Below are positions 26,735-36,442 of a stretch of 61,747 nt of DNA, piece by piece (positions within the stretch are counted from its first letter, which is position 1; every line of letters starts with the position of its first letter). The notes beneath the pieces are model-generated. The model searched no databases. It was given only the letters and a program-made list of their open reading frames with translations, and had not been told where the DNA came from. The position numbers and the translations under genes were made by a program. The DNA is from Pseudomonadota bacterium (GTDB lineage Bacteria; Pseudomonadota; Gammaproteobacteria; Steroidobacterales; Steroidobacteraceae): positions 1-61,747 of the forward strand of contig JANXWS010000031.1 in NCBI GenBank assembly GCA_025351005.1, written 5' to 3'.

Positions 26735-26793
26735 GTTGCCCCGCTCGACCACCTCCGGCTGCCGGGGTGCGGCGTTTGCGGCATGCTGTGTCC

Positions 26794-28158
26794 ATGACGA
26801 CTCCGCATCTGCTCCCCTTGCTGCAATGCCCTCGTTGTCGGCGGGCGCCGCTGAGCGAGACGGACGGTGCCTTCGACTGTCGCGACTGCGGCGTCCGCTA
26901 CCCGCGTCTTGGCGGCGTGCCGTGGCTGTTCGCGGAGCCGGCCGTCGCGCTCGGCGACTGGCGCAACCGGCTGACGCTGTACCTGGACGAGTTCGCGGCC
27001 GCCGCGAACCGCGCCGAGCACGAGCTGGCTGGCCTGCTGCGGGACAGCACGCGGGCCCGCCTGGTGCGGCTGCGGGATGGCTACCGGGAGCAGGCCAGAC
27101 TTGTCGGCGCGCTGCTCGAGCCTCTGGCGCTAGCGACGCTCCCCATCCCGCACGCGACGCCACTGGCATTCGCGACGCGCCTGCCACTGACCCAGGACCT
27201 GCACTCCTACTACGTCAACGTCCACCGCGACTGGTGCTGGGGCGCGGTCGAAAACGCCGGCGCCCACCGGCTCGTGTCGACAGCGCTCGCCGGGCGAGGC
27301 GCGCGGCTGCTCGTCCTCGGTGCCGGCGCCTGCCGGCTGGCCTACGACCTGCACCAGCAGAGCGACCGGGCGCTGACAGTCGCTCTCGACATCAACCCGC
27401 TGCTGCTGCTCGCCGCCCAGCAACTGGTTGGCGGCGGCCGGCTCACACTGTACGAGTTCCCGATCGCGCCGCGAACCTCGGCCGACGTCGCGGTGCGCCG
27501 CGAACTGGCGGCGCCGGCGCCCGCGCGGCCCGGCCTGTCGCTGGTGTTCGCGGACGCGTGGCGCGCGCCGTTTGCGCCGCAGAGCTTCGACGCGGTCGTG
27601 ACCCCATGGCTCATCGACATCGTGGACGTCGACCTCGAGTCGGTCGCAGCCGCGGTCAACCGACTGCTCGCGCCCGGCGGTCGCTGGGTCAATTTCGGCT
27701 CGCTGGCGTTCCCGTGGCGCAGCCCGGCGCGGCAGTACGGCCCGGACGAGGTGCGCGAGATCGTCGCTGCCGCCGGCTTCGACGCCGGCGCGCTCGAGGA
27801 CGAGGAACTGGCCTACATGTGCTCGCCGGCCAGCCGCCACGGCCGCCTCGAGACGGTCGCGACTTTCGCGGCCGACAAGCTGCGCCGCGCGCCGCGCGAG
27901 CCGGTTCCGGCCGAGCGCGCGGCGTGGCTCGGCGACTCGTCCCGGCCAGTACCGCGCAGCGCAGAGCTGGCGCTGGCGGCCGACGCGAGCCGCATTCAGG
28001 CCGTGCTGCTCGCGCTCGTCGACGGCCAACACTCGATCGACGACCTGGCCCGCATCGTCGCCGAGCAGGGCCTGCTGCCGCCGGAACAGGCGGCGAGCGC
28101 GGTGCGGGGGCTGCTCGAGCGCCTCGCTGCGGCCGGCGAGCGGGTGCCGGGCGCGTGA
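26794..28158 (+). CDS. Three-domain SAM methyltransferase
   Basis: The 454-residue cytoplasmic protein has three parts. Residues 10-45 are a Trm112-like zinc ribbon with C12-x-x-C15 and C29-x-x-C32. Residues about 140-350 are a class I methyltransferase domain (L-L-V-L-G-A-G-A-C-R-L-A-Y-D-L, acidic D-I-N-P at strand 2, V-V-T-P-W-L-I-D at strand 4), similar to the N2227/carnosine N-methyltransferase group. The last 50 residues (I-D-D-L-A-R-I-V-A-E-Q-G) look like a small winged-helix or PqqD-like domain. It starts 59 bases after the DUF1501 gene and may belong to that operon, though no strong ribosome site is visible. The methyl acceptor is unknown. Confidence 0.75.
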   Translation: MTTPHLLPLLQCPRCRRAPLSETDGAFDCRDCGVRYPRLGGVPWLFAEPAVALGDWRNRLTLYLDEFAAAANRAEHELAGLLRDSTRARLVRLRDGYREQARLVGALLEPLALATLPIPHATPLAFATRLPLTQDLHSYYVNVHRDWCWGAVENAGAHRLVSTALAGRGARLLVLGAGACRLAYDLHQQSDRALTVALDINPLLLLAAQQLVGGGRLTLYEFPIAPRTSADVAVRRELAAPAPARPGLSLVFADAWRAPFAPQSFDAVVTPWLIDIVDVDLESVAAAVNRLLAPGGRWVNFGSLAFPWRSPARQYGPDEVREIVAAAGFDAGALEDEELAYMCSPASRHGRLETVATFAADKLRRAPREPVPAERAAWLGDSSRPVPRSAELALAADASRIQAVLLALVDGQHSIDDLARIVAEQGLLPPEQAASAVRGLLERLAAAGERVPGA

Positions 28159-28463
28159 CGCGAGTCACGCCACGGCGCGCCGGGACGCGCAGCGACTGTC
28201 GCTAGCGGGCGACGAACCGTGCGCCAAATTTGTCTGCAAATGAATCTGTGAAGCGCCCATCATTGCAGGTTCGCCGTGCGCGTTGACACTGCCAATCGCG
28301 CGTGCGAGGTTTACAGAATCCGCCGTAGGCAGAATCGTCTCAGCGTGCGTCCGGACGCGCCGCGGCCCGCGCCAACGGGCTGCCGTTCGTGTCGCCGCCG
28401 GCAAGGCCCCGCAAGGGGCGAGCGACGCGGGCCGTGGTTTTGAGTTTGACGACAAAGGAGCTC
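28159..28463. other. Intergenic stretch, possible promoter region
   Basis: No gene is supported. A TTGACA lies near 28284-28289 but has no good -10 at the right distance. AAAGGAG at 28454-28460 is the ribosome site of the next gene. Confidence 0.35.
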
Positions 28464-29021
28464 GTGGCGACCGTGGTGCAGCATGCATTTGCGCTGAGGT
28501 CCCCGCTGGCGCGCCGGGTGGCCTGTGCGGCGCTCGCGCTGGCAACCTCGGCGGCTGTGGCTGCGCCGGCTGGCGCGCCCGCGCACCCGCTGATCGGCAA
28601 GCCCGCCCCCGAGGTCTCCCAGCGCTTGATCACCGGACCGAGCCGGAATTTCCGGCTGTCCGAGCGCCGTGGCGAGGTCGTCGTGCTCGGCTTCTGGACC
28701 AGCTGGTGCGGCTCGTGCCGCAGCTACCTCGAACGGCTCGGCAAGCTCGATGCGACCTATGCGGCGGCCGGTCTCGTGGTGGTGGGCGTAAGTCTCGATG
28801 ACGACCCGGCCAAGGCGGCCGACTTCACGCACGCGGTCGGCACCCGCTTCCGCAACGGCGTTGATTTCCGGAAAGTGCTCGGGCAGCGCTTCGCGGTCGG
28901 CGAAGTACCGCTGACGCTGCTGATAGATCGCGACGGAATCGTGCGCTACGCGCACGGTGAATTAGATGCGGCCGGCGACGCTGAGCTGCTGCTGCAGGTG
29001 CGGCAGCTGCTCGACGAGTAG
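28464..29021 (+). CDS. TlpA-family periplasmic thioredoxin-like protein
   Basis: A 185-residue exported protein with a hydrophobic signal ending near A-A-V-A-A-P-A-G and a thioredoxin-fold domain. The active site W-C-G-S-C places cysteines at 82 and 85, and the cis-proline region is G-E-V-P-L-T. Members reduce or shuffle periplasmic disulfides. The start is uncertain. GTG 28464 follows AAAGGAG by only three bases and GTG 28473 by twelve; the frame is also open further upstream. It is the second TlpA-like gene in the window and stands just before the ExbB/ExbD operon, 173 bases from its first gene, so co-transcription is possible but not shown. Confidence 0.8.
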   Translation: MATVVQHAFALRSPLARRVACAALALATSAAVAAPAGAPAHPLIGKPAPEVSQRLITGPSRNFRLSERRGEVVVLGFWTSWCGSCRSYLERLGKLDATYAAAGLVVVGVSLDDDPAKAADFTHAVGTRFRNGVDFRKVLGQRFAVGEVPLTLLIDRDGIVRYAHGELDAAGDAELLLQVRQLLDE

Positions 29022-29194
29022 CGGCCCGGAGCAAGCCATGAGGAGCCTGGACATCGCGATGGGGACCTCCGACGGCGCCGGGCTCGGCGGCGACGCGCCG
29101 TCGATGCGCCGTCGCCGTCGGCACGCGTGCCGCGCTCGTCTGGACGGATCACCGCTGCGCGTTCGCGCGCCTGAAGAAAACAAAGGCCTTGCCG

Positions 29195-29794
29195 ATGTCT
29201 AACACCAAGAATTTCGCACTGTTCATGCGCAGCGTGGCGGCAAGCCTGCTGCTGGCCGCCGGCGGGTCGATGGCGGCGTCGGCGTCGGCGCCGGCGCCGG
29301 CCGTCGCCGCGGCGCCCGCGCCTGCGGCACCGGCCGCGGGCGGCGACTTCAGGAGCGTCGACGGCGATGTTCAGGGCCTCAAGAAGGAGGTGCTGGACCT
29401 GAACCGCGACCTGTTCATGCTGGAGGAGGAGCTGCTCTTCCCGGCGAACACGCAAGTCGCGGTGTTCCTGTCGCTCGACGTCGGTACGTTCTTCGAGATC
29501 GATGGTGTGCAGCTCAAGGTCGACAACAAGGAGGTCGCGAACTACCTGTATACCGACCGCGAAGTCGAAGCCCTGAACCGCGGCGGCGTGCACCGGCTCT
29601 ATCTCGGCAACCTCAAGATCGGCAAGCACGAGCTGGTCGCGCTCTTTACGGGCAAGGGCCCGCATGAGCGGGACTACAAACGCGGCGCCAACATCGCGTT
29701 CGAAAAGGGGGTCGGAGCCAAATACCTGGAGCTGCGGATTTCCGATCGCCAGAGCGCACAGCAGCCGGAATTCACGGTCAAGGAGTGGGAGTGA
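29195..29794 (+). CDS. Exported protein of the TolQR-like motor operon
   Basis: The 199-residue product has a signal peptide (about 1-30), an alanine/proline-rich linker to about residue 52, then a helical stretch (L-K-K-E-V-L-D-L-N-R-D-L-F-M-L-E-E-E) that may form a coiled coil. A beta-rich domain follows, with T-F-F-E-I-D-G-V-Q-L-K-V-D and H-R-L-Y-L-G-N-L-K-I-G-K-H. No catalytic motif is visible. Similar proteins begin ExbB/ExbD/TPR operons in other proteobacteria and are sometimes mislabelled AraC regulators; I see no helix-turn-helix. AAAGG precedes ATG 29195. The stop overlaps the start of the next gene as GTGA. Confidence 0.7.
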   Translation: MSNTKNFALFMRSVAASLLLAAGGSMAASASAPAPAVAAAPAPAAPAAGGDFRSVDGDVQGLKKEVLDLNRDLFMLEEELLFPANTQVAVFLSLDVGTFFEIDGVQLKVDNKEVANYLYTDREVEALNRGGVHRLYLGNLKIGKHELVALFTGKGPHERDYKRGANIAFEKGVGAKYLELRISDRQSAQQPEFTVKEWE

Positions 29795-31770
29795 GCCGAG
29801 GCGCAACTGCGTCCCGCCGCGCAGCGCGCCTCCGGGCGTGGCTGCTGGCGCTCGCGTTGGGCATTCTGCCCGCTGCCTACGCGGACGCACCGCCGCTGAA
29901 GCCGGTTCGCCAGCCCACGCCCGGAGCGCTGCCGCCGGTAAAGGTCCGCGACCTCTACTACGGCGACGTGCTCTTCTACATGTACCAGGACGACTATTTC
30001 GCGGCGCTGACACGGCTGACGGCAGCCCAGGCGCAGGCGCGGCTGCCGCACCACGGCGACGACGCCGATCTCCTGCTCGGGGGCCTGTATCTTTCAGTGG
30101 GCCAGCACCGCGAGGCCGGCGAGATCTTCAGTACCGTGCTCAGTCGCCCGAACGTGCCCGCAGCCGTGCGCGACCGCGCGCGGTTCTACCTCGGCAAGGT
30201 CTGGTACCAGCGCGGTTACTTCGACAAGGCGTCCGACGTGCTGGCCGCGGCCGGGCAGAGCGGCCTGACGGCCGACATGGAGGCGGAGCGCCGCATGCTG
30301 CTTGCGCAGGCGCTGCTCGCTCAGGGGCGCGACGCCGAGGCCATCAAGGTGCTTGACAACTGGAACGGGCCGGTCATCTGGCAGGCCTATGCCCAGTTCA
30401 ATCTGGGCGTCGCGCTGATCCGAAGCGGCCAGCTCGACTCCGGCGCGCGCCTGCTCGATGCCGTCGGCCGGCTCGAGCGCAGCAGCAAGGAGCTCGACGC
30501 GCTGCGCGACAAGGCCAACGTCGCGCTTGGCTACGCGTTCCTGCAGGCGCACCGGCCGCTCGATGCGCGGCCGGTGCTGCTGCGCGTGCGGCTCGACGGG
30601 CCGCAGTCGACGAAGGCGCTGCTCGGCGTCGGCTGGGCCTCGAGCGACGCCGAGCAGTACCAAGCGGCGCTCGTCCCGTGGCTCGAGCTTCACGGCCGGA
30701 GCCTGCTCGACTCGGCGGTCCAGGAGAGTTATCTGGCGGTGCCCTATGCGTTCGGCAAGCTCGGCGCCAACGGTCAGGCCGTCGAGCACTACGAGGCGGC
30801 GGTCCGCGAGTTCTCGGCCGAGACCGCGCGTCTCGACGAGTCGATTGCCGCGATCCGGCGCGGTGGTCTGGTCGAGGCGATCGTCAAGAACGAGAAGCCG
30901 GGCCAGATCGGCTGGTACTGGCAGCTGGCCAAGCTGCCGGACGCACCGGAGTCTCGTTACCTCTATCACCTGCTGGCTCAGAACGAGTTCCAGGAGGGGT
31001 TGAAGAACTACCGGACGCTGACCTACCTGGATCGCAATCTCGATACCTGGACGGCAAGCGTCGATGTATTCGACGACATGCTCGTGACGCGGCGCGAACG
31101 CTACCGCACGCGTCTGCCCGCCGTACTCGCCAAACTGGACGGCGTCGATCTGGACGGCATGCAGCGGCGCCGTACCGACTACGAGGCGCGGGTCATCAGC
31201 GCCGAGAGCGGTGGCGACTATGCGGCGCTCGGCACACCGCGCGAGCGCGAGATGTGGACGCAGATCCAGCAGATGGAGGCGGTGCTCGCGAGCGCCGGTG
31301 GCGCCGAGGACGTCGAGGACGCCCGGGAAAAGCTGCGGCTTCTCAAGGGCGTGCTGTACTGGCAGATGAGCGAGGACTTCAAGGCGCGGGCCTGGGCCGC
31401 GCACAAGGGCCTGCGCGAGACGGCACAGGCGCTGCGCGAATCCGAGCAGCGCTGGTCGCTGGTTCAGGAAGCGAGGCAGGCGGCACCGGACCGCAACGAT
31501 GAGTTTGCCGGGCGCATCGCCGCGCTGCGGCCGCGGATCGCGACGGACCGCGAGCGGCTTGCAGCGCTCGAGCGCAGGCAGGCGGACTATCTCGCCGACA
31601 TCGCGATCCGCGAGCTCGGCGCCCAGAAGGACCGGATCGGCAGCTATCTGCTGCAGGCCCGCTATGCTCTGGCGACGATCTACGACCGTGCCGCCGACAG
31701 CGATGCACGGCGTGCCGAAAAGGCCAGGCCCGCGCCGGCCGCTCCGGTGCCCCCGGACGGTGGCCGATGA
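29791..31770 (+). CDS. Large exported TPR protein
   Basis: A 659-residue protein with an export signal (about 1-32, ending A-Y-A-D-A) and repeated helix pairs of the tetratricopeptide kind through most of its length, for example D-Y-F-A-A-L-T-R-L, L-G-G-L-Y-L-S-V-G-Q-H-R-E-A-G-E-I-F and A-R-F-Y-L-G-K-V-W-Y-Q-R-G-Y-F-D-K-A. The last 150 residues are highly charged and probably coiled coil. It should be a periplasmic scaffold. GTG 29791 is chosen because it overlaps the previous stop as GTGA and has AAGGAG six bases upstream. The 3' end overlaps the next TPR gene as ATGA. Confidence 0.8.
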   Translation: MSRGATASRRAARLRAWLLALALGILPAAYADAPPLKPVRQPTPGALPPVKVRDLYYGDVLFYMYQDDYFAALTRLTAAQAQARLPHHGDDADLLLGGLYLSVGQHREAGEIFSTVLSRPNVPAAVRDRARFYLGKVWYQRGYFDKASDVLAAAGQSGLTADMEAERRMLLAQALLAQGRDAEAIKVLDNWNGPVIWQAYAQFNLGVALIRSGQLDSGARLLDAVGRLERSSKELDALRDKANVALGYAFLQAHRPLDARPVLLRVRLDGPQSTKALLGVGWASSDAEQYQAALVPWLELHGRSLLDSAVQESYLAVPYAFGKLGANGQAVEHYEAAVREFSAETARLDESIAAIRRGGLVEAIVKNEKPGQIGWYWQLAKLPDAPESRYLYHLLAQNEFQEGLKNYRTLTYLDRNLDTWTASVDVFDDMLVTRRERYRTRLPAVLAKLDGVDLDGMQRRRTDYEARVISAESGGDYAALGTPREREMWTQIQQMEAVLASAGGAEDVEDAREKLRLLKGVLYWQMSEDFKARAWAAHKGLRETAQALRESEQRWSLVQEARQAAPDRNDEFAGRIAALRPRIATDRERLAALERRQADYLADIAIRELGAQKDRIGSYLLQARYALATIYDRAADSDARRAEKARPAPAAPVPPDGGR

Positions 31771-34700
31771 GATCACGCGGACTGTGTCTCGCAGTCGTGT
31801 GCGGCGCGCTGCTGTCGGCCGGGGTCGGGGTCGGGGCCGGCGCCGACGACGCGGCGAAGAAGAAGCGGGCGCCGACGATTGCGGATCTGGAGGGCCGCAA
31901 GGTCGAGGTGCGCACGGATGAACCCGTCGCCGGCAGCGCCGAGCGCGCTCGCAGGAACTATGAGGAGTTCCTGAGCCTCGGCCAGGGCGATGCTGCATTG
32001 CGCGCCGACGCGATGCGCCGCCTCGGCGACCTCAAGCTCGAGGCCGGCGAGCTCGACCGGATCGAGAAGGAGCTGGCGGAAGGATCGCCGCTCGACACCA
32101 CCGACGCAATCACTCTGTATTCGCGGCTGTTGGCGGCCTATCCGGACTACCCGCGCAACGACGCCGTCCTCTACCAGCTCGCGCGCGCCTACGAAGCAGA
32201 TCAGCAGGGCGAGCGGGCGCTGGCGACGCTCGATCGGCTGGTCGCTCGTTATCCTTTGGGCCACTACCTCGACGAGGCGCATTTCCGCCGCGGCGAAATC
32301 CTGTTCATCGCCAAGCGCTGGGCCGACGCCGAGGCCGCCTACGCGGCCGTGATCGCGATCGGCTCGCGCTCGGAATTCTACGAGCAGAGCCTTTACAAGC
32401 ACGGCTGGTCGTTGTTCAAACGGGGCGAGTCTGAGGCGGCGCTCAACTCGTTCGCCAAGCTTCTCGACCGCAAACTGCTGGACGCGCGCGGCCGCGAGGT
32501 CGACATCGAGACCTTTACGCGCCCGCAGCGCGAGCTGGTCGAGGATACGCTGCGAGTCTGCGCCATCACGTTCTCCTTCGACGAGGGCGCCAAGGGTGTC
32601 GACTCCTTCCTGCAGCACTACGGCGCGAAGCCGTACGCGCACCTGCTGTACGGGACGCTCGGTGATCTGTACGTAAGCAAGGAGCGCTGGACCGACGCGG
32701 CCGATGCTTACCGGGCATTCGCCACGCACGATCCCGACGACGAGCGCGCCCCCTTGCTGCAGATGCAGGCGATCGAGGCCTACCGGCGCGGCGGCTTCGC
32801 CTCGCTGGTGCTGGACGGCAAGCGCGAGTACGTCGAGCGCTACCGGCTCGGCTCGTCGTTCTGGGCGCACCGCCAGAAGTCAGACGCGCCGCTCGTAGTG
32901 GCCGAGCTCAAGACCAACATTCACGACCTTGCCACCTACCACCACGCGCGGGCCCAGGCGACCAAACAGCCGGTGGAGTATCAGGAAGCGGCGCACTGGT
33001 ACCGCGAGTACCTGCAGTCGTTCCCCGACGACAAGGAGGCGGCCGCCACCGATTACCTGCTGGCCGACGCGCTGTTCGAGAGCCACCAGTTCCATGATGC
33101 GGCGCTCGAGTACGAGCGGGTTGCGTACGGCTACCCTCCGAACGACAAGTCTGCGACCGCCGGCTACGCGGCGCTAGTCGCCTTCGAGAAGCACGAGGCG
33201 GAGCTGCCGGCGGCCGAACGCGGGGAGTGGCATGTGCGGGGGCTGGAGAGCGGCCTGCGTTTTGCCACCGCCTTCCAGGACCACCCGGAGAGCGCTCCGG
33301 TGCTGGCGCGCACGGCGCGCGAATATTACGACGTCAAGGAGTACGCGAAGGCCATCGATGTCGCCGACATGCTGCTCGCGCGACGGCCCCCGATCGACGT
33401 TGATAAGCAGCGACAGGCCTGGACGGTCATCGCCAACGGCCAGTTCGAGCTCGGCCAGTTCGACAAGGCCGAAGGCGCCTACCTGCAGGTGCAGACGCTG
33501 CTCGCGCCCGACGACAAGCAGCGCCCGGCGATCGACGAGCGCATCGCTGCGTCGGTCTACAAGCAGGGCGAGGGGCGCAAGGCCGCCGGCGACGACGCCG
33601 GCGCGGTCAAGGACTTCCTGCGAGTCCAGGAGCTCGCGCCGGGCTCGAAGATCCGCGCTACGGCCGACTACGACGCTGCGGCACTGCTGATCGGGCTGAA
33701 GGACTGGCCGAAGGCGATCGAGGTGCTGGAAGGGTTCAGGCGCAACTTCCCGAAGAGCGAGCTGCAGTCCGAGGTCACGCGCAAGCTGGCCGCGGCCTAC
33801 GTCGAGGCCGGCCGGACCGGCGCGGCGGCGGTCGAGTTCGAGCGCATGGCAAGCGCCGCCGACTCGAGCCCGGCGGTGCAGCGCGAGGCGCTCGCGCAGG
33901 CGGCCGCGCTGTACGAGCAGGCCGGTGACGTGCCGCGGACCACGGCGAGCCTGGAAAACTACGTCCGGCGTTTTCCGCAGCCATTCGCGCCGGCGCTCGA
34001 GGCGCGCCAGAAGCTCGCCGATTTCGCCGCCGCGCGGGGCGACGCGGCACGCCGTGCCGGGCTGCTCGCGGACGTGATCAAGGCCGACCAGTCCGCCGCG
34101 GGGGAACGCACCGACCGAAGCCGCTATCTGGCCGCCAAGGCGTCGCTTGAACTCGCGCTGCCGACACGCGATGCATTCAATGCTGTGCGCCTGATGCTAC
34201 CGCTGAAGAAATCGCTGGAGGCCAAGCGCGGCGCACTGCAGAACGCGCTGAAGGCATTCGAGGCCGCCGATTCCTACGCGATTGCCGAGGTCTCGACTGC
34301 GGCGACCTTCGACATGGCCGAACTGTACCGCCAGCTCGCCCAGGACCTGATCAAGTCCGAGCGCCCGAGGAAGCTCGCCGGCGAGGAACTCGAGCAGTAC
34401 GACCTGCTGCTCGAGGAGCAGGCCTTTCCCTTCGAGGAAAAGGCGATCGAGATCCACCTCGTGAACGCGATGCGCGCCCAGCACGGGATTTACGACGATG
34501 GCGTGCGCGCGAGTTACGCGGCGCTCGCCAAGCTGAAGCCGGCTCGCTTCGGCAAGCTCGAGGAACACGAGGGCCTGCAGATCGATGCGGCCGCCGGGCG
34601 CGTGGCGCCGCCGCTGCCGACCGGTGTGCCGCCGGGAACCGTCGCCGCGCCGCCCGGGCCGGTGGTGCCGCTCGCGCTGTCGGTCCGTTTCCAGGAAGCG

Positions 34701-35168
34701 GTGGCGGCCGCCGATCATGGCGAGGCGCCGAAAGCCGAAAGCGAACTGCAGGCGCTCGAGGCGCTGCTGCCCACGCTCGCGGGTCCGCCGCTAAACCGTG
34801 GCATAGTGCTGGCCCGCGCCGGGCGTTGGAACGACGCGGAGGCGGCCTTGACTGAAGCGGCGCGGCGGTATCCGGACTCGCCGATCATCGCCGACGAGCT
34901 CGGTGTCGTCAGCCGCCAGCTCGGCAAGTTTGCCGCCGCCGAGGCGGCCTATCGCCGCTCGCTGGAGCTCGATGCGAACGTGGGCCGGACTCACCGCAAT
35001 CTCGGCGTGCTGCTCGACCTGTACCTGCAGAACCCGGCCGAGGCGCTCGTTCACTATCAGACGGCGCTGACGCTCACCGGTGAGGACAAGCAGATGGCGG
35101 CCTGGATCGCGGAACTGAAACAGCGGCTGGGCGCCGGCCAGAAGAGCGCACAGGCGGAGGTCCGATGA
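31767..35168 (+). CDS. Very large exported TPR protein
   Basis: The 1133-residue product has a signal peptide (about 1-26, A-G-A-D) and many TPR-like repeats along its whole length: A-I-T-L-Y-S-R-L-L-A-A-Y-P, V-L-Y-Q-L-A-R-A-Y-E-A, A-A-Y-R-R-S-L-E-L-D-A-N and others. A proline-rich break near 950-975 separates a final set of classic TPRs. It resembles the large TPR proteins of Myxococcus gliding complexes and of TonB-like operons, where such proteins sit in the periplasm and bind envelope partners. It overlaps its neighbours by four bases at both ends (ATGA), so translation is coupled. No enzyme motif was seen. Confidence 0.82.
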   Translation: MRSRGLCLAVVCGALLSAGVGVGAGADDAAKKKRAPTIADLEGRKVEVRTDEPVAGSAERARRNYEEFLSLGQGDAALRADAMRRLGDLKLEAGELDRIEKELAEGSPLDTTDAITLYSRLLAAYPDYPRNDAVLYQLARAYEADQQGERALATLDRLVARYPLGHYLDEAHFRRGEILFIAKRWADAEAAYAAVIAIGSRSEFYEQSLYKHGWSLFKRGESEAALNSFAKLLDRKLLDARGREVDIETFTRPQRELVEDTLRVCAITFSFDEGAKGVDSFLQHYGAKPYAHLLYGTLGDLYVSKERWTDAADAYRAFATHDPDDERAPLLQMQAIEAYRRGGFASLVLDGKREYVERYRLGSSFWAHRQKSDAPLVVAELKTNIHDLATYHHARAQATKQPVEYQEAAHWYREYLQSFPDDKEAAATDYLLADALFESHQFHDAALEYERVAYGYPPNDKSATAGYAALVAFEKHEAELPAAERGEWHVRGLESGLRFATAFQDHPESAPVLARTAREYYDVKEYAKAIDVADMLLARRPPIDVDKQRQAWTVIANGQFELGQFDKAEGAYLQVQTLLAPDDKQRPAIDERIAASVYKQGEGRKAAGDDAGAVKDFLRVQELAPGSKIRATADYDAAALLIGLKDWPKAIEVLEGFRRNFPKSELQSEVTRKLAAAYVEAGRTGAAAVEFERMASAADSSPAVQREALAQAAALYEQAGDVPRTTASLENYVRRFPQPFAPALEARQKLADFAAARGDAARRAGLLADVIKADQSAAGERTDRSRYLAAKASLELALPTRDAFNAVRLMLPLKKSLEAKRGALQNALKAFEAADSYAIAEVSTAATFDMAELYRQLAQDLIKSERPRKLAGEELEQYDLLLEEQAFPFEEKAIEIHLVNAMRAQHGIYDDGVRASYAALAKLKPARFGKLEEHEGLQIDAAAGRVAPPLPTGVPPGTVAAPPGPVVPLALSVRFQEAVAAADHGEAPKAESELQALEALLPTLAGPPLNRGIVLARAGRWNDAEAALTEAARRYPDSPIIADELGVVSRQLGKFAAAEAAYRRSLELDANVGRTHRNLGVLLDLYLQNPAEALVHYQTALTLTGEDKQMAAWIAELKQRLGAGQKSAQAEVR

Positions 35169-35671
35169 GAAACCGGGAGCGTTGCTGGTGGCTGGCCGGC
35201 ACACTGCTGGCCGCGGTCGCGACCGGCGGCGCCGGCGCCGCCGACGGGGGGCCGGACGCTGAGGCCGCACGGGCCGCTCGGGCGGCCTCCGACGCGGTGC
35301 AGCAGGCGGAGCCGAACGCCGTTCCGGCGACGACTCCGGCGGCGCCGAAAAAGGGCAAGCAGCCGAGCGCCGGCGCCGCGGCCGGCGCCGGGAAGCAGGC
35401 CAAGGCCCTCGACCGCCTCGAGCTCGAACGGACCCAGATCACTGGCAACCGCGAACTGCCGAAGGTGATGGTGATCGTGCCCTGGAAGCGCTCGGATATC
35501 GGCGACCTGGCGCGACGGCCGTTCAGCAGCCTGGTCGACGAGGCGCTGCAGCCCGTCGACCGCGCCGCGTTCCGGCGCGAGGTCGACTACTACGACGCGT
35601 TGGTGCCGGATCGCCCCGGGTCCGAGACGCCCGTCACAGGCGGTGCGCCGGGTGCCGGGCCTGAGAAGTGA
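35165..35671 (+). CDS. Small exported protein of the motor operon
   Basis: A 168-residue protein with a signal peptide (about 1-25), an alanine- and proline-rich disordered stretch (26-78) and a conserved-looking core: L-D-R-L-E-L-E-R-T-Q-I-T-G-N-R-E-L-P-K then V-M-V-I-V-P-W-K-R. The core is the only part likely to be structured, and the tail is again glycine- and proline-rich. I do not recognise the family beyond its position in these operons. It overlaps the TPR gene by four bases. A gap of 81 bases follows before the ExbB gene, the only sizeable gap in this part of the operon. Confidence 0.65.
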   Translation: MRNRERCWWLAGTLLAAVATGGAGAADGGPDAEAARAARAASDAVQQAEPNAVPATTPAAPKKGKQPSAGAAAGAGKQAKALDRLELERTQITGNRELPKVMVIVPWKRSDIGDLARRPFSSLVDEALQPVDRAAFRREVDYYDALVPDRPGSETPVTGGAPGAGPEK

Positions 35672-35752
35672 ACCACGGAATCTGTAATCGAATTCGAGTG
35701 AAATGGGCCGGCCGAGCCGGCATCACGTGCAGGATCTAATGGAGCATCGGAA

Positions 35753-36442
35753 ATGCATGCCTACGAAGTAATTGTCAACTTCTTCAAGCAGGGAGGCTTC
35801 TTCCTGTACCCGATCGCGCTGATCTGGGCGATCGGTCTGGTGATCGCCGTCGAGCGCTTCGTCTACCTGTCGAAGGTGGGCTCCGGAAACAAGCACCTGT
35901 GGGACGACCTCCAGCCGCTGTTCGAGAGCGGCAACTTCAAGCAGGCCTCCACCGCGGTCGCGGACTCGGATACCGCGCTCGCGCAGGTCATGCGCTACGG
36001 CCTGAGCCGCGTCCAGTCGGCGCGGCGCCGCGACGACATCGAGAAGGCGATGGAGGAGAGCCTGGTCGAGGTGATCCCGCACCTTGAGCGCCGGACGCAC
36101 TACCTCGCGGCCCTCGCCAACATCGGCATGCTGATGGGCCTGTTCGGCACGGTGCTAGGCCTGATCAACGCCTTCGCCGCGGTGGCGCAGGCGAACCCGG
36201 CAGAGAAGGCGAGCCTCCTGTCCGCCAGCATCTCGGTGGCGATGAACAATACGGCGCTCGGGCTGCTGGTCGCGATCACGCTGCTGCTGTCGCACCTGTA
36301 CCTCGAGACCAAGACGACCAACATCGTCGACAGCCTCGAGGTGGCGACCGTCAAGTTCCTCAACTCGATCACCGAGCGGACTCTGCCGGCGGCCGGCGGA
36401 GCGGCTGCGCGGGCGCCCGAGGCGCGTGAGGCGAGGGCATGA
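35753..36442 (+). CDS. MotA/TolQ/ExbB-type proton channel subunit
   Basis: The 229-residue inner-membrane protein has three helices in the ExbB arrangement. One lies near 15-35 (F-F-L-Y-P-I-A-L-I-W-A-I-G-L-V-I-A). Two lie near 118-145 and 160-185: L-A-N-I-G-M-L-M-G-L-F-G-T-V-L-G, then M-N-N-T-A-L-G-L-L-V-A-I. The G-T-V-x-G and N-T-A-x-G-L phrases are diagnostic of the pore-forming subunit, which works with ExbD/TolR to turn proton flow into movement of a periplasmic partner. GGAG lies eight bases before ATG. It is translationally coupled to the first ExbD gene by an ATGA overlap. Confidence 0.9.
   Translation: MHAYEVIVNFFKQGGFFLYPIALIWAIGLVIAVERFVYLSKVGSGNKHLWDDLQPLFESGNFKQASTAVADSDTALAQVMRYGLSRVQSARRRDDIEKAMEESLVEVIPHLERRTHYLAALANIGMLMGLFGTVLGLINAFAAVAQANPAEKASLLSASISVAMNNTALGLLVAITLLLSHLYLETKTTNIVDSLEVATVKFLNSITERTLPAAGGAAARAPEAREARA

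Noticed and set aside
28284-28320. Promoter with TTGACA upstream of the second TlpA-like gene
   Set aside because: No -10 element at 16-18 bases; the nearest candidate is about 23 bases away.
29195-29794. AraC-type regulator, as such proteins are sometimes labelled
   Set aside because: It has a signal peptide and no helix-turn-helix.
30094-31998. 634-codon minus-strand frame opposite the TPR gene
   Set aside because: A shadow of GC-rich coding sequence. TPR repeats and four-base overlaps support the plus strand.
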